A DNA stretch of 64,000 nucleotides from Adlercreutzia sp. ZJ304 (GTDB taxonomy: Bacteria; Actinomycetota; Coriobacteriia; Coriobacteriales; Eggerthellaceae). The translations under genes were made by a program, and so were the position numbers. Where the stretch lies: contig NZ_JAAKEG010000009.1 in the NCBI RefSeq assembly GCF_011039075.1, positions 32,862 to 96,861 on the forward strand, given 5' to 3'. Below the pieces are notes generated by a model that was not told the DNA's origin, searched no databases, and saw only the letters and a list, made by a program, of their open reading frames with translations. This document shows positions 41,576 through 51,518 of this stretch, piece by piece. Each line of letters starts with the position of its first letter. Within the stretch, counting starts at the first letter, position 1.

Positions 41576-44131
41576 ATGTCAACATTTCAAGAAGAAATAA
41601 CGCGCGGGCGCAGCGGGCGCAATATGTATGTCCTCGCATTTGATACTGCGAATGAGGCTATAGCCATAGGGCTTGGGAAGCTGCACCCCACTGATAGTTC
41701 TATTGAATTTATAGCGGGTGCAGAGGCGGCGGCAAAGCGCGCGTCGAATACACAGCTTCTTCCTCGGATCGATCAGCTTCTACAGCGCGAAAGTATTAAT
41801 CGCGAAGATATAGCTTGCGTGTGTGTTGGGCGTGGCCCGGGGTCTTTCACGGGCGTTCGCATAGCTATGGCTACAGCAAAAGGCATTGCTAGTGCTTTAG
41901 AAGTTGCGCTTATTGGCGTGTCTACACTTGATTCTATAGCTTGGAGGGCGTGGGATAGTGGTGTGCGCGGAAAGCTACTTTTGCTTGGGGATGCGATGCG
42001 CAAAGAGGTTTATCCCGCTTGGTTTGAGGTAGCCAACGAAGGTGTTTGCAGACTTACTGCCGACAGTGTTGTGAAAGCACAGGAATTTGATGCGACCTGT
42101 CCGGTTCCGATGTCAACGGACATGTCTGATTCTGCTTTGGGAGAAGTGTCCAGTCGCTCATACAGTCCTGACTCGCACGGAAGCGCCACTGGCGCTTCCG
42201 GCTCGTGCGGAACTCGCTTTGTGAGCACCTCTCCCAAATCAGAATCTGCAAATATCTTCGTTGGGGGAGATGGGTTGCAGAAATATGCGGAGCTGTTTGT
42301 AGGTGTTGGCGAATTTCTGCCTGAAGATATTTGGACTCCTTCCGGCAAAGGCTTACTTTTAGCGCTGCAACATGCTTGGCGAATGGAAACTGCCGACCCG
42401 CTTGATGCTTCGCGGCATAACCCCGGAAAGTTGTTGCCAGTATATACGCGCCTTTCCGACGCTGAGGAAAACGAGCGAAAAAAGCTTGCAAGCAAAGAGC
42501 CTAAAAATCTGCATACCGGTGTGCAAGACTGCCGAGTTACTATGCATGCCTCATCTCGTGTGGGGGAATTCGCAAATGCTCAGGGAATTGTGTATACACC
42601 GCTTGCCTCCAAATATATTGACGATGTGGCCGATATAGAATCCAAATTAATGGGGACAGACGCTTGGAATAAGGCACTAATTGCTGATGAGCTGCCTCGC
42701 GCCGATCGTACATGGTGGCGCGCTAGCAATTCTTTTGGTTGCACACTTGGCTATGCCGGAGGGCTTATCGCCTGCGGCGAGGTTCAGATACTAAAAATTG
42801 CCGTAGAACCGCAATATCAGCGTTGTGGTTTGGCTAGGCAATTGCTTCTGCGCATTTTGGAAGACGCGCGAAATTTGGGTGCTACATCGGCTTCCTTGGA
42901 AGTGCGTGCGTCTAATTTGTCGGCAATTGCATTTTACGAGCACATGGGTTTCAAACATTTAGGTGTGCGTCCGCGATACTATTCAGATGGTGAAGATGCC
43001 GTTATTATGAGCGCCGTCGTGGATGAGCTTCTTGAAACCTCGCAGGGGTTTTCCGCAAAGTGCGATATAGAAATGCCCGATCGGGTGCATGCTGTAAATC
43101 CGCTAATTTTGGCAATAGAGAGTTCATGTGACGAAACTGCTGCTTCCGTAATAGATGGCGATGGGCGCATTCTCTCAGACGTTGTGGCAAGCCAGATAGA
43201 TTTTCATGCTAGATTCGGCGGTGTTGTTCCAGAAATTGCAAGCCGCAAACATATAGAGGCTATATGTGGAGTTTGCGACGTTGCGCTAGAAAATGCGGGT
43301 CAAATTCGATACAAAAACCTTGATGGCGTGGCTGTAACCTATGCGCCCGGGCTTGTGGGCGCGCTTGTTGTGGGTGTTGCGTTTGCCAAGGGCGCAGCAT
43401 GGGCAGCCGACGTGCCGTTTATCGGGGTAAACCATTTAGAGGGGCACCTGTACGCAAATAAGCTAGCTACTGAATCGGACGCTGACATTCCGTTTTCCCC
43501 GCCAGCTGTTGTATCGCTTGTTTCTGGTGGTAACACTATGCTTGTGTATATGCGCGACTGGGGCAACTACGAAATATTGGGCGCCACCATAGATGATGCG
43601 GTAGGAGAAGCATTCGACAAAGTTGCTAAGGCGCTAGGGTTGCCTTATCCGGGCGGACCGCATATATCGCGCCTTGCGGCAACAGGAAACCCAGATGCTA
43701 TAGCGTTTCCGCGCGCAATGATTCATTCAAAAGATTTGCGCTTCAGCTTATCGGGGCTTAAAACGGCTGTTACCACCTATATAAACGAACAGCGCGCTGC
43801 TGGTGTGGAACTAAATATGCCAGACATATGCGCCAGTTTCCAAGCCGCTGTTGTAGATGTTCAAGTAGCTAAAGCTAAAACTGCGCTTAAACAAACTGGG
43901 GCGAAAAAGTTTTGCTTGGGCGGCGGTGTGGCTGCAAATCCTTATCTGCGTCAGGCATACGAGCAAATGTGTGGAGAAATTGGTGTGCAGCTTATAATGC
44001 CCCCGCTCTCTGCGTGTGGTGACAACGCAGCCATGATAGCTCTAGTGGCGCTAGATAGGTTCAAAGCCGGGAAGTTCTTTGCGCTTAATGCCGATGCCTA
44101 TGCACACGCCGATCTTTCCGCGCAGTATTAA
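41576..44131 (+). CDS. tsaB-rimI-tsaD: TsaB-RimI-TsaD fusion (t6A synthesis and ribosomal N-acetylation)
   Basis: Three proteins are joined in one 851-residue frame. Residues about 16-320 are TsaB: MYVLAFDTANEAIAIGL, the GRGPGSFTGVRIAMATAKGIA signature, then a variable linker. About 338-500 is RimI, a GNAT N-acetyltransferase with VQILKIAVEPQYQRCGLARQLL (acetyl-CoA loop) and FYEHMGFKHLGVRPRYY. About 505-851 is TsaD: LAIESSCDETAAS, the metal motif HLEGHLYA, and GDDAVGEAFDKVAK-like IDDAVGEAFDKVAKALGLPYPGGP. All three domains look intact. The TsaB linker holds a 119-nt palindrome, in frame (42128-42246). ATG 41621 (MYVLAF) is an alternative start. Fusion fixes 1:1 TsaB:TsaD. Confidence 0.93.
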   Translation: MSTFQEEITRGRSGRNMYVLAFDTANEAIAIGLGKLHPTDSSIEFIAGAEAAAKRASNTQLLPRIDQLLQRESINREDIACVCVGRGPGSFTGVRIAMATAKGIASALEVALIGVSTLDSIAWRAWDSGVRGKLLLLGDAMRKEVYPAWFEVANEGVCRLTADSVVKAQEFDATCPVPMSTDMSDSALGEVSSRSYSPDSHGSATGASGSCGTRFVSTSPKSESANIFVGGDGLQKYAELFVGVGEFLPEDIWTPSGKGLLLALQHAWRMETADPLDASRHNPGKLLPVYTRLSDAEENERKKLASKEPKNLHTGVQDCRVTMHASSRVGEFANAQGIVYTPLASKYIDDVADIESKLMGTDAWNKALIADELPRADRTWWRASNSFGCTLGYAGGLIACGEVQILKIAVEPQYQRCGLARQLLLRILEDARNLGATSASLEVRASNLSAIAFYEHMGFKHLGVRPRYYSDGEDAVIMSAVVDELLETSQGFSAKCDIEMPDRVHAVNPLILAIESSCDETAASVIDGDGRILSDVVASQIDFHARFGGVVPEIASRKHIEAICGVCDVALENAGQIRYKNLDGVAVTYAPGLVGALVVGVAFAKGAAWAADVPFIGVNHLEGHLYANKLATESDADIPFSPPAVVSLVSGGNTMLVYMRDWGNYEILGATIDDAVGEAFDKVAKALGLPYPGGPHISRLAATGNPDAIAFPRAMIHSKDLRFSLSGLKTAVTTYINEQRAAGVELNMPDICASFQAAVVDVQVAKAKTALKQTGAKKFCLGGGVAANPYLRQAYEQMCGEIGVQLIMPPLSACGDNAAMIALVALDRFKAGKFFALNADAYAHADLSAQY
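42128..42246. repeat. 119-nt imperfect palindrome inside the TsaB part of the fusion gene
   Basis: The outer arms, GATTCTGCTTTGGGAGAAGT (42128-42147) and its partner ending CTCCCAAATCAGAATC (42231-42246), pair with two mismatches over 21 bases. The centre is GGAAGCGCC-ACT-GGCGCTTCC (42179-42199), a perfect 9-bp stem with a 3-nt loop, flanked by CGCAC/GTGCG with a bulge. The whole is read through in frame, encoding a Ser/Gly-rich loop from SDSALGE to SPKSESA. It resembles palindromic elements that insert in frame into proteins. I see no second copy in this window. Confidence 0.75.
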
Positions 44132-44179
44132 CAATCTGTACTATGACGTTTTCTTTGATATTATCGTTATTGTTTGTAA

Positions 44180-45493
<1,314 letters not shown>

Positions 45494-45502
45494 CGGCGAA
45501 AC

Positions 45503-45528
45503 AATGGGCGTCTTTCGAGGCGCCCATT
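45503..45528. terminator. Hairpin after eno
   Basis: AATGGGCG (45503-45510) pairs with CGCCCATT (45521-45528), an 8-bp perfect stem with a 10-nt loop that can add further pairs (GTC/GAG). It begins 10 bases after the eno stop. No T run follows (CTATGCA), so termination may be weak or the hairpin may stabilise the 3' end. Confidence 0.5.
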
Positions 45529-45562
45529 CTATGCACTTATATATCCACGTTTGAGGAGTGTT

Positions 45563-46825
45563 ATGTCAAAAGACGAAATGATATCTCTTAGCGAAGCTAG
45601 AGAACTTGTGTTAAGCCGCATTGGCGACATGCCGGTTGAGACTGTGGGGTTGCTTGACGCTGTTGGGCGCGTTGCAACAGAGGATTTGCGAAGCGATATA
45701 GACGTGTCGCCTTTTGCGCATTCCGCGATGGATGGTTTTGCTGTGCATACATCCGACTTGACTGACGCTAGCGCGGATGCGCCGGTTCAGCTAAAAGTAA
45801 TTGGCGATATAGGTGCAGGCGATGTATTCCAAGATGCTATTGGTTTTGGGGAGTGCATTCGCATAATGACGGGCGCTGAATTGCCCTCAGATGTCGATGC
45901 TGTTGTGAAATACGAGATAGTGGATGTAGTTGAAGGCGACGGCAAACGAGGATCTATCGTGTCGTTTACCCAGCCTACTGCAGCTGGAAGTAATGTGCGA
46001 CAGGCTGGTGAAGAGGCTCGTGCAGGGCAGGTAGTGGTGCAAGCAGGAGAAGTTCTAGGCACCGCTGGCGCAGGTTTTTTGGCTAGCTGCGGCGTGTTAA
46101 AAGTGCCTGTACGCAAGCGTCCAACTGTGGGAATTATGGCTACGGGTAGCGAACTGGTGCCGCCGGATACGGTTCCCGGTGCTGGTCACATTCGCGAATC
46201 TAACTCTTTTGCTTTGGCTGCATGCGCGAAAGCTGCAGGTGCAATTCCAACAATTTTGCCTATTGTTGCCGATACATACGAGGGCTTGCGCAACGCTGTA
46301 GTTCAGGCAAGCGCGCAATTCGATTTCGTTATAACAACAGGTGGCGCTGCAAATGGCGATTACGACTTCATAAAACAAGTTGTGGAAGATACCGGCGAGC
46401 TGCTAATGACGCTTGTGAATATGCGTCCCGGAAAGGCTCAGACATTTGGCTTTGTGAACGGCACGCCCGTATTTGGGTTGCCGGGAAATCCGGCTGCAGC
46501 GTATTGTGGTTTCGAGATGATAATTCGCCCAGCGCTGCGCAAGATGCAGGGTTATTGCCATTTCGATCATCCGCGTGTTCGCGCTAGCCTAACAAAAGAT
46601 GTAAAAAAGAAAGATCCGCGCATGATTTTACTGCGCTCTGTGCTAACAGTTGCAGATGATGGCACCTATAAAGTAACTCCAGCTACGAATCAAAGTTCGG
46701 GGTCTTTTGGTGTTATCCAGAAAACTAACTGTCTAAGTGTAATGCCTGCCGGATTAGAGTCGAAAAAAGCTGGCGATATTTTAGAGTGCATACTGTTAGA
46801 TATCCCAGAGGAGGTAGCGTTATGA
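45563..46825 (+). CDS. moeA: Molybdopterin molybdenumtransferase
   Basis: MoeA inserts molybdate into adenylylated molybdopterin. The ATG at 45563 (420 residues) has GAGGAG 5 bases upstream. Signatures are VGRVATEDLRSDIDVSPFAHSAMDGFAV, GECIRIMTGAELPSDVDAVVKYE, IMATGSELVPPDT, FDFVITTGGAANGDYDFIKQV and PVFGLPGNPAAAYCGFEM. It overlaps mogA by 4 bases (ATGA). Together they do the last two steps of molybdenum cofactor assembly, implying molybdoenzymes elsewhere in the genome. Confidence 0.95.
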   Translation: MSKDEMISLSEARELVLSRIGDMPVETVGLLDAVGRVATEDLRSDIDVSPFAHSAMDGFAVHTSDLTDASADAPVQLKVIGDIGAGDVFQDAIGFGECIRIMTGAELPSDVDAVVKYEIVDVVEGDGKRGSIVSFTQPTAAGSNVRQAGEEARAGQVVVQAGEVLGTAGAGFLASCGVLKVPVRKRPTVGIMATGSELVPPDTVPGAGHIRESNSFALAACAKAAGAIPTILPIVADTYEGLRNAVVQASAQFDFVITTGGAANGDYDFIKQVVEDTGELLMTLVNMRPGKAQTFGFVNGTPVFGLPGNPAAAYCGFEMIIRPALRKMQGYCHFDHPRVRASLTKDVKKKDPRMILLRSVLTVADDGTYKVTPATNQSSGSFGVIQKTNCLSVMPAGLESKKAGDILECILLDIPEEVAL

Positions 46826-47304
46826 GTGAGTCTGTATCGTTTGCGATAATTACATGCTCAGATACGCGCAGCATGAAAGAAGATCAGGCAGGCGATGCCC
46901 TAGAGCGGCTAATAGCGCAATCGGGTTGGGAATTGCGCGACCGCGTTATAGTTACCGATGATCGCAGCGCCATATCTGCGGCAATTGTGCGCGCAACAGA
47001 TGAGCTGAAATGCGACGTAGTGCTTACATGTGGGGGCAGCGGCTTGTCGCTTCGCGATGTTACGCCGGAAGCCACGATGGACGTATGCGATAGAAATGTT
47101 CCCGGAATAGCTGAAGCAATGCGTATGCACAGCTTGCAAATTACCCCATACGCTATGTTGTCGCGGGCGCTGTGCATGCAACGTGGTCGGTCGTTGGTTA
47201 TCAATTTGCCGGGTTCAACAAAAGCTGCAACAGAGAATTGGGAAGGAATAGTAGACGCTTTGCCGCATGCCGTAAAGATGATGGACGGCAAAGGTCACAA
47301 CTAG
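46822..47304 (+). CDS. Molybdopterin adenylyltransferase (MogA/MoaB family)
   Basis: This MoCF-fold protein (160 residues from ATG 46822, AGGAGG upstream) has SFAIITCSDTRSMKEDQAG, VVLTCGGSGLSLRDVTPEATMDV (the GG(T/S)G loop with catalytic Asp) and LVINLPGSTKAATENW. MogA adenylylates molybdopterin for MoeA; the short MoaB relatives look alike, so I leave the symbol open. The start overlaps the moeA stop, giving translational coupling. Confidence 0.92.
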   Translation: MSESVSFAIITCSDTRSMKEDQAGDALERLIAQSGWELRDRVIVTDDRSAISAAIVRATDELKCDVVLTCGGSGLSLRDVTPEATMDVCDRNVPGIAEAMRMHSLQITPYAMLSRALCMQRGRSLVINLPGSTKAATENWEGIVDALPHAVKMMDGKGHN

Positions 47305-47318
47305 CGTACAATATAGCT

Positions 47319-48776
47319 ATGGAAGAACTCCCTAACGGTTTCACGGGCTTTAGAAAGCGCAGCCCCGGCTTTACGTCGGCTGGCGATGCTATGCGCAAAT
47401 CGCGCCGAGCTGCCGAGATGGGTCGCGAAGACGTACGCTACAAGGAAAGTGGGCGTAAGGCGGCTCAATATGGCTGGCAGGTTCCGCGTGAAAGCCTTGC
47501 TATCGATAATAAGAAGCTAAATACAAGGTCGTATACCGACCCTGCAGATATGAAATATTACCTGCGCGTTCCCGATGTTTTAAATGGCGAAATGCCGCCA
47601 GTGTATAACACAGAGGCGCTTGCAGAAATTCCTGAATACGAAAAGCGTTGGTCGTGGGTGCAGATAGATTTATCTGCTATTCGCCACAATACAATGGCTG
47701 TGAAAAATTCACTTCAGCCCGGCGTTCGTCTAATGGCAGTAGTTAAGGCAGATGGATATGGGCACGGCGCACTACGATGTGCGCAAACCATGTTGAATTC
47801 CGGTGCCGAACAGCTAGCTGTTGCTACGGTGGAAGAGGGCATTCAGCTTCGCGAAGAGGGCATTCAGGCTCCTATTTTGATACTGTCTGAACCGCCTATT
47901 TCAGCTGTGCCGCTTCTTTTGGCGCACAAATTAATGCCAAGTGTATTCAATGTAGAATTTGCTATACGCTATGCTGAAGCAGCCGACAGCATAGATACGA
48001 AGGCTCCGTATCATTTGAAGATTAATACAGGAATGAACAGGATAGGTGTTCATTATTCTGAAGTTGCTGAATTTTTGCGGCAAACGTCTTTTCATCGGGC
48101 GCTCGAACTGGTTGGTACGTTTACACATTTTGCTACTGCAGATGAATCTGACACTATGGAAATAGAGCGAGCCAACAATCGTTTCCTGATGGCTTTAGAT
48201 GCAATGGAGGCTTTAGGAGTCGATCCCGGAATAATACATGCAGCAAATTCCGCAGCAACCACGCGATTCCCGCAGCTGCAATACGATATGGTTCGTGTAG
48301 GTCTTTCGCTGTATGGCTACTATTCCACGCCAGAAATGTTTGGCATGATAGATTTAATTCCCGCGATGAGCGTGCACGCGCGCATTACCGACGTAAAGAA
48401 CGTTCCTTTGGGCGAGGGCGTAAGTTATTTCCTTACGTACAGAAGCGGCGGCTATGCAAAGATATGCACGGTTCCTATTGGTTATGCAGATGGGTTGCGA
48501 TTTAACTTATCGAACAGCATAAATTTTGTACTAAATGGCAAACAAGTTCCGCAGGTGGGCAACATCTGCATGGATCAATGCATGTTTGAGGTGTCTCAGC
48601 GATCTAGGGGCACTTCTGCGTATATTGAACCGCAAATTGGCGATGAAGTGCTAATAGTTGGCGCTAAAGGCGACGCTTTCGCGACAATAGATGAAATGGC
48701 AGATATATTAGGCTCGATGAGCTACGAAATTTGTATTGGTTTTGGTAATGGCAGGCTGCCTCGGGTGTATGTATGA
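47319..48776 (+). CDS. alr: Alanine racemase with N-terminal extension
   Basis: Alr makes D-alanine for peptidoglycan using pyridoxal phosphate. From ATG 47319 the product is 485 residues; the catalytic part begins only near residue 112 (WSWVQIDLSAIRHNTMAVKN). The PLP lysine is in MAVVKADGYGHGA, the TIM-barrel continues through RIGVH and TRFPQLQYDMVRVGLSLYGY, and the C-terminal tyrosine domain includes GEGVSYFLTYRS and GNICMDQCMFE. The first 110 residues are charged and not part of the usual fold. The ATG has no obvious ribosome-binding site, so a later start is possible. Its stop overlaps the UDG start. Confidence 0.9.
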   Translation: MEELPNGFTGFRKRSPGFTSAGDAMRKSRRAAEMGREDVRYKESGRKAAQYGWQVPRESLAIDNKKLNTRSYTDPADMKYYLRVPDVLNGEMPPVYNTEALAEIPEYEKRWSWVQIDLSAIRHNTMAVKNSLQPGVRLMAVVKADGYGHGALRCAQTMLNSGAEQLAVATVEEGIQLREEGIQAPILILSEPPISAVPLLLAHKLMPSVFNVEFAIRYAEAADSIDTKAPYHLKINTGMNRIGVHYSEVAEFLRQTSFHRALELVGTFTHFATADESDTMEIERANNRFLMALDAMEALGVDPGIIHAANSAATTRFPQLQYDMVRVGLSLYGYYSTPEMFGMIDLIPAMSVHARITDVKNVPLGEGVSYFLTYRSGGYAKICTVPIGYADGLRFNLSNSINFVLNGKQVPQVGNICMDQCMFEVSQRSRGTSAYIEPQIGDEVLIVGAKGDAFATIDEMADILGSMSYEICIGFGNGRLPRVYV

Positions 48777-49351
48777 GTAAAATTCCTATTCCGCTAGATG
48801 AAATTAGACAAAGTGTATCGCAATGCCGTAGTTGCCCCCTTGTTGATGGGCGCACAAACGTAGTATTTGGCGAAGGTAGTCCGAATGCTCGTGTCCTTAT
48901 AGTGGGAGAAGCGCCGGGTAAAAACGAAGACTTGCAGGGGCGCCCGTTTGTCGGTGCTGCTGGAAAATACTTAGATGAGCTTTTAGGTGTAGCTGGTCTT
49001 AGGCGTGAAGAGGTTTTCATAGCCAACGTGCTTAAATGTCGGCCTCCCGGAAACCGCGATCCTAGACCAGAGGAAATAGAAGCATGCGCACCATTTTTGC
49101 GCGAACAGACGCGCACCATAAATCCCGAGTACATAGTTACTCTAGGAAATTTTTCAACGAAATTTATCCTGAAGACCGATCGTGGAATAACGGGGCTGCA
49201 CGGACAGCTTCATATGGCTGGGCGCTTTAAGGTGTTTCCTGTGTTTCACCCCGCAGCTGCGCTCTACGATAGCAAAAAGCGCGAGGCGCTTGAGAACGAC
49301 TTCGTCACTTTAGGGCAGTTGTTGAAAAGCGAAACAATCAATGGGAATTAA
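48773..49351 (+). CDS. Family-4 type uracil-DNA glycosylase
   Basis: The 192-residue Fe-S uracil-DNA glycosylase has CRSCPLVDGRTNVVFGEG, motif A GEAPGKNEDLQGRPFVGAAGKYLDELL, VFIANVLKCRPPGNRDPRPEEIEAC and motif B FHPAAALY. The four cysteines (two in CRSC, one in KCRPP, one in EAC) hold a [4Fe-4S] cluster. It removes uracil from DNA to start base-excision repair. It starts within the alr stop (ATGA) and overlaps folC by 11 bases. Confidence 0.93.
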   Translation: MSKIPIPLDEIRQSVSQCRSCPLVDGRTNVVFGEGSPNARVLIVGEAPGKNEDLQGRPFVGAAGKYLDELLGVAGLRREEVFIANVLKCRPPGNRDPRPEEIEACAPFLREQTRTINPEYIVTLGNFSTKFILKTDRGITGLHGQLHMAGRFKVFPVFHPAAALYDSKKREALENDFVTLGQLLKSETINGN

Positions 49352-50705
49352 AGCATCTTGCGCGGAAAAAGACGTGTGCAATAGTGCGCATTTTGACCCT
49401 GTTGAATACATCAATACACCGCGCTGGCTTACTTCGAAACCCGGTCTTCGCCGAATAGAGGCGCTGGCTGAAAAGCTTGGGCGACCTCAAGATAGGCTAC
49501 GTTTTGTGCATGTTGCTGGCACGAATGGCAAGGGAAGTGTATGCGCATATTTGTCGTCTATTCTGCAGGAATCTGGGCTGAAAGTAGGCCTGTTCACAAG
49601 CCCGTATATAGAGCGCTTTGAAGAGCGCATACGTGTTGACAGCAAAGACATAAGCACCCCTGACTTAACAGCTGCCACATTGCGCGTGCGAGATGCGGCG
49701 TGTGCTGTTGAAGCCGAACTAGGAGAACATCCTACTGAATTTGAGCTGATGTGCGCTGTTGCGCTAGTTCATTTTGAAGCTGTAGGCTGCGATATATGCG
49801 TTATGGAAACGGGGCTAGGTGGCAGGCTTGATGCCACAAATATAATTACTCCCGACATTAGTGTTATAACGCGCATAGGGCTTGACCATACAGATTTGCT
49901 AGGGGAAACGCTAGACGAGATAGCCTCCGAGAAAGCAGGCATTATTAAGAGTGGTTGCAGCGTTGTTAGTTGGCAGCAAGACGCAGAAGCGCTAATCCCT
50001 ATAGAAGCTGCATGCAAAAATAGGGGCTGCCAGCTTATAATGCCCGACTTTAACGATTTGAAGGTGTGTGCGCTCAATTTTTCTTCTGGTTTATACAGTT
50101 TTGAATACAAAGGCAAAAGTTATCAAATACGTTTATTGGGAAGCTGTCAGCCGTTTAATGCTAGCGTTGCTATAGAGGCAGCGTGGGCGCTGCGTGCACT
50201 TGGGTGGAACATTTCCGATAATGCTATTTATGCTGGGCTTGAAAATACCAGATGGACCGGGCGTTTTGAAATTATTAGCAAAGAGCCGCTCTGCATTGTA
50301 GACGGTGCCCACAACCCGCAAGGAGCATATGCTTTGGCTGAGTCGTTGCGGGAATTGCTGGCGGCTGCCGATATGAAAAATTGCAAGGTGAATTTTATTG
50401 CTGGAGTTCTTGCCGATAAAGATTACGAGCATATGATTGCTGCATTAGTGCCGCTAGCTTCTTCTTTCACGACGTATACGCCCGATAATCCTCGCGCATT
50501 AACTTCTGGCGAACTTGCGTCTGCAATACACGCTCAGGCGCAAGACGACATTTTGATTGAGGCAGCCGAAAGCCCTGAAGCTGCTGTGAAAATGGCGCTA
50601 TCGCGCACTTCGTCACACGATTGCGTTGTTGCGTTTGGTACGTTGTATTCTGTGTCTCGCATAAAGAAATGCCTGCAAAGCGTTGTATCTGCAGGCATTT
50701 CGTAA
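49341..50705 (+). CDS. folC: Folylpolyglutamate / dihydrofolate synthase
   Basis: FolC adds glutamate to folates, which is needed to retain the folates used by the C1 unit at 36.6-41.1 kb. The 454-residue protein has the Mur-ligase fold: P-loop HVAGTNGKGSVCAYLSSIL, FTSPYIERFEERI, METGLGGRLDATN, ITRIGLDHTDLLG, the carbamylated-lysine region SEKAGIIKSG and VDGAHNPQGAYAL. It is co-transcribed with the udg gene by overlap. A hairpin terminator lies within its last codons. Confidence 0.95.
   Translation: MGIKASCAEKDVCNSAHFDPVEYINTPRWLTSKPGLRRIEALAEKLGRPQDRLRFVHVAGTNGKGSVCAYLSSILQESGLKVGLFTSPYIERFEERIRVDSKDISTPDLTAATLRVRDAACAVEAELGEHPTEFELMCAVALVHFEAVGCDICVMETGLGGRLDATNIITPDISVITRIGLDHTDLLGETLDEIASEKAGIIKSGCSVVSWQQDAEALIPIEAACKNRGCQLIMPDFNDLKVCALNFSSGLYSFEYKGKSYQIRLLGSCQPFNASVAIEAAWALRALGWNISDNAIYAGLENTRWTGRFEIISKEPLCIVDGAHNPQGAYALAESLRELLAAADMKNCKVNFIAGVLADKDYEHMIAALVPLASSFTTYTPDNPRALTSGELASAIHAQAQDDILIEAAESPEAAVKMALSRTSSHDCVVAFGTLYSVSRIKKCLQSVVSAGIS
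50668..50700. terminator. Bidirectional-type terminator within the folC 3' end
   Basis: AAATGCCTGCA (50668-50678) and TGCAGGCATTT (50690-50700) are perfect 11-bp inverted repeats with an 11-nt loop. The stem lies inside the last folC codons. Read from the minus strand it is followed by CTTTATG, so it also fits the convergent hpf gene. Confidence 0.7.
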
Positions 50706-50759
50706 AGTGTATCTGTAGTTATTTAGCAGTTATTTTTGCTTTGCGCTAAGCTATGGGCG

Positions 50760-51341
50760 CTACTCAGTCGGGGTTAGAAGACCATATCCGCCGTCGTGAC
50801 GTCTGTATAGCACGTGTACGTTTCCGCTGTCGCGGTCGGTATAAACATAGAAATCGTGTCCCAGTAAGTCTATTTCGGTAAGAGCTTCTTCTTCGGTCTT
50901 GGGCGAATACTCTATTTCCTTGCGACGCACCACTTCGTTGTCGGATAGCTCTTCCATCAACTTGTCTAGGTCAAGTTCGCTTTCTGCGCGTGCACTTTCG
51001 CGATCGTGCACCACTTCGGTTTCTCGCTTTTCGCGTCTTTTGTCGTTCACGCGAGTTTTAAGTTTGCGCAGCTGTCGGGCAATTTTTGCCGCCGCAACAT
51101 CTATGGCTGCAAATAGGTCTTCCTCGCGCACTTGCGCACGGGCAACATGATTAGGAATGAATACCGTTACCTCGCAGATAGCAGCGTTCTTAATTGCGGG
51201 GTTTTTTTCGCGGAATAACACTATTTCGCAAGCTGTTGCATTCACATCTAACTGTTGAACTGCGCCACCTATTTTTTCGATAGCGTATTCTTTCGTAGAA
51301 TCGCTTACATTTATCTTGCGTCCGGAAACTTTGATATCCAT
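50760..51341 (-). CDS. hpf: Ribosome hibernation promoting factor, long form
   Basis: At 193 residues this is the long form, with an N-terminal HPF/RaiA domain (MDIKVSGRKINVSDSTKEYAIEKI to RAQVREEDLFAAIDVAAAKIARQLRKLKTRV), a charged linker (about 100-135) and the C-terminal dimerisation domain (EALTEIDLLGHDFYVYTDRDSGNVHVLYRRHDGGYGLLTP). Long HPF pairs 70S ribosomes into 100S dimers in stationary phase. It is a single gene converging on folC and divergent from nhaA. Confidence 0.95.
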   Translation of the reverse strand: MDIKVSGRKINVSDSTKEYAIEKIGGAVQQLDVNATACEIVLFREKNPAIKNAAICEVTVFIPNHVARAQVREEDLFAAIDVAAAKIARQLRKLKTRVNDKRREKRETEVVHDRESARAESELDLDKLMEELSDNEVVRRKEIEYSPKTEEEALTEIDLLGHDFYVYTDRDSGNVHVLYRRHDGGYGLLTPTE

Positions 51342-51518
51342 TGCGTACCTCTGTCTATTGTTGTGGACAATACAATTAAGGATAGGCTAGTTTGCGTCTG
51401 TGTGTCGAGCATTACGAAAGTGTATCCTTTCTGATAACTAATCTAATATAGCTTGACGCCAGCATTGCCCTATAATCCTTAGAAAACACCATAGCATATG
51501 ATTGAGTAGGGGCGCGAG

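Noticed and set aside
51453..51476. Complete sigma-70 promoter for nhaA
   Set aside because: TATAAT is perfect, but the only TTGACG is 12 bases away, too short for a standard spacer; only the -10 box is credible.
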